Source: Lachnospiraceae bacterium UBA1818 (GTDB taxonomy: Bacteria; Bacillota; Clostridia; Lachnospirales; Lachnospiraceae). From it: a DNA stretch of 64,000 nucleotides. Below are positions 47,422 through 54,921 of the stretch, piece by piece (positions within the stretch are counted from its first letter, which is position 1; each line of letters begins with the position of its first letter). The DNA lies in contig CAJFQZ010000001.1 of NCBI GenBank assembly GCA_904419285.1, forward strand, positions 62,001-126,000, read 5' to 3'. The notes under the pieces are model-generated. The model searched no databases. It saw nothing but the letters and a program-made list of their open reading frames with translations, and was not told the origin of the DNA. A program made the position numbers and the translations under genes.

Positions 47422-49245
47422 CTATATCTGGGAAGTCATCTCATACCCTTCCGACCTTCTTCCGCTGTGCTCCTCGGAATAGAGGAAGCAGCGGACTTCG
47501 CGTTCTCCGAATATCTGAACATCCGGCGTCTCCGCCGTGCAGCACTCCAGCGCATAGCCGCAGCGCCCGGCAAATGGACATCCTGCCGGCGGGTGTTTTT
47601 TCCGGAACATCAGGCCTCTTCTCCCGTCTCCACCGGAAGTCTCTTTCAGCGGAGTGCCCTTCAGCTTCGCGGCCTTCAGCGGATCCGGCTCCGGGACGGA
47701 TTCGATAAGCTGTTTCGTATATGGATGCCACGGATCTGAACAGACCGCCTTCGTCCGTCCGGTCTCGACCATGCTTCCTCCGTACATCACGCCGATCCTG
47801 CCGCTGATCTGTCTGACCACATGCATATCATGAGAGATGAACAGGCAGGCGATCCCGGTCTTCTTCTGTACGTCGAGGAGAAGCGCCAGGATCTGCTCCC
47901 TCGCTCCTGCATCCAGAGAGGACAGCGCCTCATCACAGATCAGAAGCTCCGGCTCCGTGATCAGCGCCCGTGCAATACAGATCCTCTGCCTCTGTCCCCC
48001 GGAGAATTCCCGCGGATAACGGTCTGCATCCTCCCGGCGCAGGCCCACCAGCTCCAGCATAGCGCCGATCCGTTCCCCAGGCTGAAGCGCTTGATCTGCC
48101 CGGCGCCTTTTCCTCCCGGCTCCCCTGAGCGCTTCCTCCAGCGCCTGTCCAGCAGTAAGGCATGGATTCAGGGCAGTATATGGATCCTGGAACACCATCT
48201 GGATCCTGCCTCCGCAGACCGGACCGGGCTGTTTCCTGTCAAGCCGCCTGCCCCGGTACAGCACTTCTCCGCTGTCCTCCTTCAGGATCCCGCACAGGAT
48301 CCTGGCAAGGGTCGTCTTCCCGCTGCCGCTCTCTCCCACCAGTGCAAAGACCTCTCCTTCAAAGATCTCCAGAGAAATGTCCCGGATCCCCTCCATAGTC
48401 TCGAATTCTTTGGTCAGATGCCGTATCTCCAGCAGAGGGGTCTTCTCCTCCCCTCTGACAGAAGGTCGCCGGAGCCCTTTCGCATCGCGCAGGAGCTGCC
48501 TGGTATATGCTTCCCGGGGCGAATAGAAGATGTCCTCCGCGGTCCCGGACTCTATGATCCGTCCCCGGCGCATCACGTACACCCGGCTGCACAGAGCGGC
48601 GGTCACTCCCATATCATGGCTCACCAGAAGGAGCGCAGTCCCTGTCTCCCGTACGATCCGCTTCAGAAGAAGGATGATCTGCGCCTGGACCGCAGCGTCA
48701 AGAGCAGTCGTCGGCTCATCCGCGATGATCAGTTTCGGCTCACAGGCAAGCGCCACGGCGATGACCACTCTCTGCCGCATTCCGCCGGACAGTTCGAAGG
48801 GATACTGCTTCATCCGGAGGCCTGCATTGTGGATCCCCACCAGATCCAGAAGCTCTTCCGCCCTCTCCCGCGCCTCCTTCCTTCCGCAGCCCCGCCGGGC
48901 ACGGATGGTCTCCGTGATCTGCCGCCCGATCTTCACAGAAGGATTCAGACAGCTCTGGGCATCCTGGAACACCATCGCCGCATTTTTTCCCGGCACAGGC
49001 GTTTCCCCGCACAGAGAAATCCGGTCAAAGCATACGTCCGCCTTTCCTCCCAGAAGACCCATAACCGCCAGCATAGCTGTACTCTTGCCGGATCCGGACT
49101 CTCCCACAAGCCCCACGATCTCCCCTGCTTCCACAGAAAAAGAGACATCGTGCAGCGTTCCGTTCCCGGTCATCCCGCTTCCGGAAGGGCGTTCCTTCAC
49201 CGTATGATATTTTACATTCAGTCCCTGTACGTCAAGCACTTTCAT
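47422..49245 (-). CDS. Fused double ABC ATPase (OppD-OppF type)
   Basis: A 607-residue cytosolic ATPase with two nucleotide-binding domains. Domain 1 (about 1-265): Walker A GESGSGKSTAM, signature LSGGMRQR, Walker B LIIADEPTTALD. Domain 2 (about 285-600): Walker A GESGSGKTTLA, signature FSGGQRQR, Walker B LLICDEALSSLD, and the oligopeptide C-terminal Cys motif ending CPFAGRCGYALECC, typical of OppD/DppD iron-sulfur-like tails. Such fusions are known (GsiA type). Start at 49245 overlaps the permease stop (ATGA) with CAGGAGAG upstream; the open frame runs a further 242 codons upstream as a shadow of the permease gene. Confidence 0.93.
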   Translation of the reverse strand: MKVLDVQGLNVKYHTVKERPSGSGMTGNGTLHDVSFSVEAGEIVGLVGESGSGKSTAMLAVMGLLGGKADVCFDRISLCGETPVPGKNAAMVFQDAQSCLNPSVKIGRQITETIRARRGCGRKEARERAEELLDLVGIHNAGLRMKQYPFELSGGMRQRVVIAVALACEPKLIIADEPTTALDAAVQAQIILLLKRIVRETGTALLLVSHDMGVTAALCSRVYVMRRGRIIESGTAEDIFYSPREAYTRQLLRDAKGLRRPSVRGEEKTPLLEIRHLTKEFETMEGIRDISLEIFEGEVFALVGESGSGKTTLARILCGILKEDSGEVLYRGRRLDRKQPGPVCGGRIQMVFQDPYTALNPCLTAGQALEEALRGAGRKRRRADQALQPGERIGAMLELVGLRREDADRYPREFSGGQRQRICIARALITEPELLICDEALSSLDAGAREQILALLLDVQKKTGIACLFISHDMHVVRQISGRIGVMYGGSMVETGRTKAVCSDPWHPYTKQLIESVPEPDPLKAAKLKGTPLKETSGGDGRRGLMFRKKHPPAGCPFAGRCGYALECCTAETPDVQIFGEREVRCFLYSEEHSGRRSEGYEMTSQI

Positions 49246-50093
49246 TCTGTCTTTTCTCTCCTGTCTCCGATCCTGTCTTCCGCCGCCGTTCCGATCATAT
49301 TCAGCGCAAGGATCATCACGCACAGCACAACAAGGGGGTATACCATCTGAGAGGGATAGAGCATCATCTGGCTCCTCGCCTCCTGGATGATCGTCCCCAG
49401 GCTTGCTGCCGGAGCCTGGATCCCCACTCCGAGAAAGCTTAAGAACGCCTCGGTAAATACAGCCTGGGGGATAAGAAAGATCAGGTTCACAAGGATCGGG
49501 CCCGCCGCGTTGGGGAGCAGATGCCGGACCAGGATCCTCATAGGAGCGGTTCCCTCCATCCTGGCAGCATGTGCATAATCTGTATTCCGCAGTCTGCGGA
49601 TCTCGCTCCGCACGATGCGGGCCATATCGATCCATCCGGAAATGCACAGTCCCAGGACGATGCTCTGCACTCCCGCTCCCATCACAAGCGTGAGCAGGAT
49701 CACGTAGAGCATGGATGGGATGGAGGAAATAATATCCGCGATCCGCATCAGGATCATATCCGCCCATTTCCCTGCATATCCTGCAGCCGCCCCGCAGAGT
49801 ACGCCGATACAGCCGTTGATCAGCGCGCTGGCAATGCCGATGACAAGGCTGATCCCCGCACCGTACCAGACGCGTGCGAACAGGTCTCTGCCGAACCGGT
49901 CTGTCCCGAACCAGTGGAGCAGAGAGGACGCCTGGTTGCGGATCTGGGCATTCTGTTCCGAATACGACCATGGCCAGAACATCGGGACCGCCACTGCCAG
50001 CAGGATCCAGATTCCAAGAATGATGCAGCCTGCCGCCGCCATACGGCTGCCGCCGATGTATTTTTTCAGTTGATGTCCGATACGCCGCCTCAC
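49242..50093 (-). CDS. DppC/OppC-type ABC permease
   Basis: A 283-residue importer permease with six hydrophobic segments. Family motifs are HWFGTDRFGRDLFARVWYGA near residue 60, and the EAA loop RLRNTDYAHAARMEGTAPMR followed by HLLPNAAGPILV. A GTG at 50093 is chosen because GGGAGG lies seven bases upstream; the longer reading from 50276 would overlap the upstream unknown gene by 100 bases. Couples to the fused ATPase. Confidence 0.9.
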   Translation of the reverse strand: MRRRIGHQLKKYIGGSRMAAAGCIILGIWILLAVAVPMFWPWSYSEQNAQIRNQASSLLHWFGTDRFGRDLFARVWYGAGISLVIGIASALINGCIGVLCGAAAGYAGKWADMILMRIADIISSIPSMLYVILLTLVMGAGVQSIVLGLCISGWIDMARIVRSEIRRLRNTDYAHAARMEGTAPMRILVRHLLPNAAGPILVNLIFLIPQAVFTEAFLSFLGVGIQAPAASLGTIIQEARSQMMLYPSQMVYPLVVLCVMILALNMIGTAAEDRIGDRREKTE

Positions 50094-50176
50094 AGGCTGT
50101 CCTCCCTTCTGCGATCTTCTTCCATAAACAGACAGCCGAAATCTCTGTCCATTTTCAGATTCTGTTTCCGCTCTCT

Positions 50177-51187
50177 TTACAGCTCGATCTCCATCGTCAT
50201 ATCCCCACGCCTCCTGCGCAAGAATACCGCTCTCCATCTCACTTCTTCCACCGGTTCGAAATGGAGGGATGAGCACGCTGTCCGAAGAATCTTCTGCTGC
50301 TCTCCTGGAGGATCCGCCGGCGTGTCCCCGGGAAGCTTCTCACTGCACATCACAGCAACAGAGACGGCGCCATTTCGTTTCCCGCTGTCTTTCCATCTCG
50401 GCGCGTCCCCTCGGCTGCAGTCCTGGATCTGCAGCTCGTCCTTCAGGATCTCAGGCTCTGCATCCCAGGCTATAACCTGATAGAAGGACGGATACTCCAT
50501 CTCCTGATCCAGCGTCCTCTTCATCTCTTCATCCATCATCTCATTGCTGCAGGTCCGGACGGTCAGCACATACGTCTCCCCGGAATCCGGGTCTGTGATC
50601 TCGTGCGTCTCCCCTTCTGCCCCTTCCGCAGTTATAAAATATCCGGCTGTCACCGGCTGTCTGTCCGCGCGGAAGGACAGTGTCATCCGCTCCGGCGTCA
50701 GGACCGGCTGTCCGCTCCAGCCATAGTTCCATCTGGTGAACATCCATCCAGCTCCGCGGTCACAGCCATATTCCTCCATCAGAGCTTCCGCCTCTTCGTC
50801 CGCGTACTGCTCCTCCGCCTTATATGGATGCCATACAGTGGAACACATGAAACCGCTGGTTAATTCTTCCCCATCCAGTCCCATCTCAATGCGGAAGTCG
50901 GAAGGGAACGGGGAGTCAGACTGCATTTCCTCAAACTCTTCGTCTGTAAGGCCGGAGAGTCTTTTTTCTTCCGTCCACCTGCCGAAATACCGCTCGATTT
51001 CCGGAAACGGCACGCGGATGCACACATCCAGTACTGCTCCCTCGCTCCCTACATAGAATGCGGGGATAAATCCCTCGATGTCCTTCCAGCAGAAAGACGC
51101 GTCCACAGAAATCTTTTTCAGCGGGCTTATTCCCTTCTGTCCCTCGCGCTTCCTGTACCAGAAATTTTTGTCATAATATACATCCAT
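50177..51187 (-). CDS. Unknown protein between the two permease genes
   Basis: A 336-residue protein that I do not recognise. No signal peptide or membrane segment. Many Trp, Tyr, Phe, Asp and Glu residues, and a predicted beta-rich pattern (ASFCWKDIEGFIPAFYVGSE; MTLSFRADRQPVTAGYFITA; TGYVLT-like strands) with three cysteines. It starts within a few bases of the upstream permease stop (51189) and sits inside the importer operon, so it is probably co-expressed. ATG at 51187 gives better spacing to GAGGAG than an ATG nine bases earlier. Its role may be to regulate the transporter or process the imported substrate; neither is shown. Confidence 0.7.
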   Translation of the reverse strand: MDVYYDKNFWYRKREGQKGISPLKKISVDASFCWKDIEGFIPAFYVGSEGAVLDVCIRVPFPEIERYFGRWTEEKRLSGLTDEEFEEMQSDSPFPSDFRIEMGLDGEELTSGFMCSTVWHPYKAEEQYADEEAEALMEEYGCDRGAGWMFTRWNYGWSGQPVLTPERMTLSFRADRQPVTAGYFITAEGAEGETHEITDPDSGETYVLTVRTCSNEMMDEEMKRTLDQEMEYPSFYQVIAWDAEPEILKDELQIQDCSRGDAPRWKDSGKRNGAVSVAVMCSEKLPGDTPADPPGEQQKILRTACSSLHFEPVEEVRWRAVFLRRRRGDMTMEIEL

Positions 51188-51188
51188 G

Positions 51189-52121
51189 TCAGACATTCTC
51201 CTCTCTGTATGCCCTCCGCATCCGCGGATCCAGCCATGCGCACAGAAGATCTGTCAGCAGGTTCACCGCGATGACTACCGTTCCCATAAACACAGTCAGT
51301 CCCAGTATCAGCGTATAGTCTCTGTTAGTAATGGAACTTACGAATTCTCTCCCGAGACCGGGGATCGTGAAAATACTCTCGATGACAAAGCTCCCGGTCA
51401 GCAGGGAAGCCGACGCAGGCCCCGCATAGCTGAGCACCGGGAGATATGCGTTCTTCAGCGCATGGGTAAATATCGTCCTCCATCTTCCCAGCCCCTTTGC
51501 CCGAGCAAAGAGCACGTAATCCTTCTGAAGCTCTGTCCTCAGCGTATTGCCCGTCAGTCTGGAGATCACTGCCATCGGATAGAGAGAAAGCGCCGCCGTC
51601 GGAAGGATGTAGTGAACAGGGGACAGCAGCCCGGAAGCAGGGAGCAGTCTCAGCTTCACACTGAATATGAGCATCAGCAGGATCGCCGCGGCGAAGCTGG
51701 GGATCCCTGCGGCAAGCATGCTTCCTGCCGAAATAAGCTCTTTCAGTGCACGGTTCTTCGCCACTGCCCTTATGATCCCGAGCACAGTCCCCAGGATCAT
51801 CGCCGCGGCAAGCGCTGTGATCCCAAGGGATGCCGTGATCGGCCATGCCCTGCCGATGATCTCTGCCACCTCTGTTCCGGGATCCTGATACGAGATACCC
51901 AGATCTCCCCGGAGCAGACTGCCCATATATGTGACATACTGCTCGAACAGGGGCTCATTCAGTCCGTACTCTTCTTCCACTGCCTCCACCACCTGGGTTG
52001 AGACTCCTCCCCGCTGGAAAGGGCTTCCCGGAATGAGCCGGACAAGGAAGAACGTCACCGTGGCAAGCACAAAAAGAGAGAGAACGCCTGTCAGTATCCG
52101 TTTTAATGTATAGCGCAGCAT
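51189..52121 (-). CDS. DppB/OppB-type ABC permease
   Basis: A 310-residue importer permease with about six hydrophobic segments: N-terminal RYTLKRILTGVLSLFVLATV, LIPGSPF, the EAA loop KDYVLFARAKGLGRWRTIF, and C-terminal IESIFTIPGLGREFVSSI. First gene of the importer operon. Start at 52121 selected for AGGAGGTG nine bases upstream; the frame opens with a GTG three codons earlier. Confidence 0.93.
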   Translation of the reverse strand: MLRYTLKRILTGVLSLFVLATVTFFLVRLIPGSPFQRGGVSTQVVEAVEEEYGLNEPLFEQYVTYMGSLLRGDLGISYQDPGTEVAEIIGRAWPITASLGITALAAAMILGTVLGIIRAVAKNRALKELISAGSMLAAGIPSFAAAILLMLIFSVKLRLLPASGLLSPVHYILPTAALSLYPMAVISRLTGNTLRTELQKDYVLFARAKGLGRWRTIFTHALKNAYLPVLSYAGPASASLLTGSFVIESIFTIPGLGREFVSSITNRDYTLILGLTVFMGTVVIAVNLLTDLLCAWLDPRMRRAYREENV

Positions 52122-52169
52122 CTCTCTCACCTCCTGTTCTTCCTCTTCCGTATTCTTCCGCCGTAAGAA

Positions 52170-53198
52170 TCACGAAAAGTCCATACGGCTGAGCTCCTCG
52201 ATCTCTTCTTTCCGTGTCGCCCAGCTGGTTACAAATCTTACGACCGTGTGTGTCTCGTCTGCCTTCTCCCAGAAGCTGAACACCACATGCTCTTTCAGTC
52301 TCCTGACCGTACTGTCCTCCAGAATGACGAACTGCTGGTTCGTTGGCGATTCCCAGGCAAAGGTACATCCCTTTTCCTGCAGCACCCGCTTCAGCTCCTC
52401 CGCCCTCTCGATGGCATGGCGGCTGATGTCAAAATACAGGTTGTCAGTAAACAGCGTGTCGAACTGAATCCCCAGCAGCCTTCCTTTCGCCAGGAGCGCG
52501 CCGTGCTGCTTTACCGACGTCAGGAAATGTCTGGGTGCCTTCTCCGGGAACACGACTGCCTCACCGCACAGGGCGCCTACCTTGGTGCCTCCGATATAAA
52601 ACACATCGCAGAGCTGCGCCACATCCTGCAGGGTCACATCCGTGTCGCTGCTCATGAGCCCGTAGCCGAGACGCGCGCCGTCCAGGAACAGCGGGATCTC
52701 ATACTCTCTGCAGATATGTGAGATCTCCTCCAGCTCTTTTCTGCTGTAGAGAGTTCCCAGTTCTGTAGGGTGAGAGAGATAGACCATCCCCGGGAACACC
52801 ATATGCTCATGGTTGGCATCCTGATAGAAGCCTTCCAGATACTCCTTCAGCTCTCCCGGATCGATCTTGCCCGAGTGGTGGGGTATAGTGAGCACCTTAT
52901 GTCCCGTGTACTCGACCGCCCCGGCCTCATGTACCGCCACGTGTCCTGTATCCGCCGCAGCGACACCCTCATAGCCTTTCAGCATGGCGTCGATCACGAC
53001 CGCATTCGTCTGGGTCCCGCCCACCAGAAAATGGATCTCTGCCTCCGGGCATCCGCACTCTCTTCGGATCTTTTCCCTGGCGCTCTCACAGTAGGGATCG
53101 GCCCCGTAACCCGACAGAGGTTCAAGGTTTGTCTCTGTCAGCCGCTTCAGCACCTCGGGATGCGCTCCCTGTATATAGTCATTTTCAAAAGAAATCAT
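52170..53198 (-). CDS. ltaE: Low-specificity threonine aldolase
   Basis: PLP enzyme splitting L-threonine (and allo-threonine) into glycine and acetaldehyde. The 342-residue protein begins ISFENDYIQGAHPEVLKRL, has FLVGGTQTNAVVID, HVAVHEAGAVEYTGH, the aspartate motif FLDGARLGYGL and PLP-lysine motif FYIGGTKVGALCGEA. This matches the clostridial LtaE branch. Start at 53198 is best for GGAGG. Together with the threonine/serine exporter at 44506-45731 it suggests a local theme of threonine handling, though the importer operon lies between. Confidence 0.92.
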   Translation of the reverse strand: MISFENDYIQGAHPEVLKRLTETNLEPLSGYGADPYCESAREKIRRECGCPEAEIHFLVGGTQTNAVVIDAMLKGYEGVAAADTGHVAVHEAGAVEYTGHKVLTIPHHSGKIDPGELKEYLEGFYQDANHEHMVFPGMVYLSHPTELGTLYSRKELEEISHICREYEIPLFLDGARLGYGLMSSDTDVTLQDVAQLCDVFYIGGTKVGALCGEAVVFPEKAPRHFLTSVKQHGALLAKGRLLGIQFDTLFTDNLYFDISRHAIERAEELKRVLQEKGCTFAWESPTNQQFVILEDSTVRRLKEHVVFSFWEKADETHTVVRFVTSWATRKEEIEELSRMDFS

Positions 53199-53331
53199 CG
53201 ACATTTCCTCCAATAAACCTTCTATAATAAATCTTCCGTCTCAGCTGTCACCTTACAGGTAACTGTCCGCACATTACATGCAGGCATGGCGATGCAGTTT
53301 CCTATCCCGGAATGCGGTGTGAACTGTAATC

Positions 53332-53721
53332 CTACAGGTCCAGATCCTCAGCAAACGCGTCCATCAGGCTTCCGTACCCGTAATAATCCACCACATATTT
53401 CAATCCGTCGACCACTTCTTCCTGGGAGTAGTCGTGCTCCGCAAGAAATTCCTCCGTCTTGCCGCTCAGCTTCTCATAGAACAGCAGCGCCATCTCGAAA
53501 TATGCCTGACCTCCTGTTTCCAGGCCGTCCACCAGGATGTTCTCCGCCTCATTGATCTTCCCGTCGTCGATCATAGAGAGCAGCTTCCTGTACAGTTCCA
53601 TGACCTCAAGAGAGATCCCGTCATCATCATCCTTGTCTATATCCTGATTAAAGATCAGTTTGATCAGCGTGCGCACCCACTCATGCACGATGCGCATTAC
53701 ATAATCTTTCTGTTCGATCAA
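53332..53721 (-). CDS. DUF6483 family protein
   Basis: A 129-residue acidic, helical cytosolic protein: IEQKDYVMRIVHEWVRTLIK, SLEVMELYRKLLSMIDDGKI, EAENILVDGLETGG and YVVDYYGYGSLMDAF. I recognise it as DUF6483, a clostridial family; function unknown, the helical repeats resemble TPR pairs. It starts at TTG with CGGAGG upstream. Located between the methyltransferase and threonine aldolase genes. A stretch after it (53230-53331) contains a degenerate inverted repeat of the GTAACTGT/CACACCGC type. Confidence 0.72.
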   Translation of the reverse strand: MIEQKDYVMRIVHEWVRTLIKLIFNQDIDKDDDDGISLEVMELYRKLLSMIDDGKINEAENILVDGLETGGQAYFEMALLFYEKLSGKTEEFLAEHDYSQEEVVDGLKYVVDYYGYGSLMDAFAEDLDL

Positions 53722-53751
53722 TGCTCCATCCTCCGAAAATCTTATTCTGCC

Positions 53752-54501
53752 TTATTCCGTCAGCGGCCCTTTCTCCGCTTTCTTCGCTTTTATCATCAGC
53801 ATCATGGGGCGCCTCATCTCATCCGCCATCCCCGGAATCCCCATCATCTCCTCTGACGGCTCCGCCTCTTCCACTGCCTGGACAGTAAAGCCTGCGTCCA
53901 GCACTCCAGACATGATCTGGGTCAGTGTATGGTGCTGTTTCATGACCTGACAGCCCAGAAAGTTCGTTCTCCGTTCTCCCGGATAGAAATAATCGTCCAC
54001 AGGCCAGTACAGAGGCTTTCCGCCTTCTCCGCAGATCCAGTCCTGTCCCACGCCGGCGGTAAACACCGGATGCTCCATATTGAATAGAAATGTTCCGCCC
54101 GGCTTCAGCGTCCGGAACACTTTTCTGAAAATCTCATCCAGATCGGCAATATAGTGGAGCGCCAGATTTGAAACGACGCAGTCCCACGCAGCCTCGGGGT
54201 AATCATACTCCTCCAGGGCGCAGACCCTGTAAGTGATCTTCGGATCGCCGCTGCGCTTCCCGGCCTCCCCGATCATCCGGCTGCTGAGATCGATCCCAAG
54301 GACCTCCTCTGCTCCCTGGCTGACCGCGTAGGCGCAGTGCCAGCCGTACCCGCATCCAAGGTCCAGCACCTTTCTGCCCTCAAGCGGAGGAAACAGCTTC
54401 TTCATCTGATGCCATTCGCCCGCCCCGGACATGCCTTCCCTGCTGCGGCTCATCTGCGCATATCTTTCAAAAAAATCTTTGTCATCATATTCGTTTCTCA
54501 T
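53752..54501 (-). CDS. SAM-dependent class I methyltransferase
   Basis: A 249-residue methyltransferase. SAM motif I VLDLGCGYGWHCAYAVSQG near residue 47, motif with acidic VLGIDLSSRMIGEAG, then YDYPEAAWDCVVSNLALHYI, and KPGGTFLFNMEHPVF. The sequence is like the UbiE/Methyltransf_11 group with small-molecule or tRNA targets. Start at 54501 has GGAG six bases upstream. The substrate is unknown. Confidence 0.88.
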   Translation of the reverse strand: MRNEYDDKDFFERYAQMSRSREGMSGAGEWHQMKKLFPPLEGRKVLDLGCGYGWHCAYAVSQGAEEVLGIDLSSRMIGEAGKRSGDPKITYRVCALEEYDYPEAAWDCVVSNLALHYIADLDEIFRKVFRTLKPGGTFLFNMEHPVFTAGVGQDWICGEGGKPLYWPVDDYFYPGERRTNFLGCQVMKQHHTLTQIMSGVLDAGFTVQAVEEAEPSEEMMGIPGMADEMRRPMMLMIKAKKAEKGPLTE

Positions 54502-54650
54502 TGTAGTCTCCATACTCCGTATCATCTTCTGAACCAACAGGCAGCGCTCAGATGCCCCCGCTCACTTCGATCTCATTCCGCTGCCTCTTTTTCAACGATA
54601 CTCTCCCATCATACCTCAATTCACACATCGAATCAACCGGTACATAAAAG

Positions 54651-54857
54651 ATCCCGGTACAGTAACAGTTCAGCCCGCACCATTCGCAAAGCCGCACATA
54701 CGTGCTCCTGCGGCTACGCCGCTCCTTTGCTCATATACGGGCGCTCTGCTCATAAGGGAAGGGACCGACTGATCTTTATGCCAGCATAAATCAGTCGGTC
54801 CCTTCCCTTATGGCTGAACTGTTACCACAGATACCCTGCCGATATCTGTACCGGGAT
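54651..54857. repeat. 207-bp nested inverted-repeat element (MITE-like or structured RNA)
   Basis: Three nested complementary pairs: ATCCCGGTACA (54651-54661) with TGTACCGGGAT (54847-54857); GTAACAGTTCAGCC (54662-54675) with GGCTGAACTGTTAC (54812-54825); and a near-perfect 28-bp stem starting CATAAGGGAAGGGACCG (54751 onward) with its complement ending at 54812, closed by a CCAG loop. A 75-nt side region (54676-54750) has further small stems. It occupies most of the 54502-54921 gap, in which I see no gene. Shorter relatives occur at 7205-7255 and elsewhere. Confidence 0.8.
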
Positions 54858-54921
54858 CACGCCCGTCTGTTCTGCCTGATGCCGTCCGCTCAGGAAACCG
54901 GCATCAGAATAGAACATATTC

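Noticed and set aside
47821-49350. A 509-codon plus-strand open frame
   Set aside because: Opposite the fused ABC ATPase with intact Walker motifs; no recognisable protein features.
49246-49971. N-terminal 242-codon extension of the fused ABC ATPase frame
   Set aside because: Its product is Arg/Gly/Cys-rich nonsense opposite in frame to the permease gene; the RBS and the ATGA overlap place the true start at 49245.
54651-54857. Ordinary transcription terminator
   Set aside because: The stem is much longer than needed, is nested in other inverted repeats and lacks a T-run in either direction.
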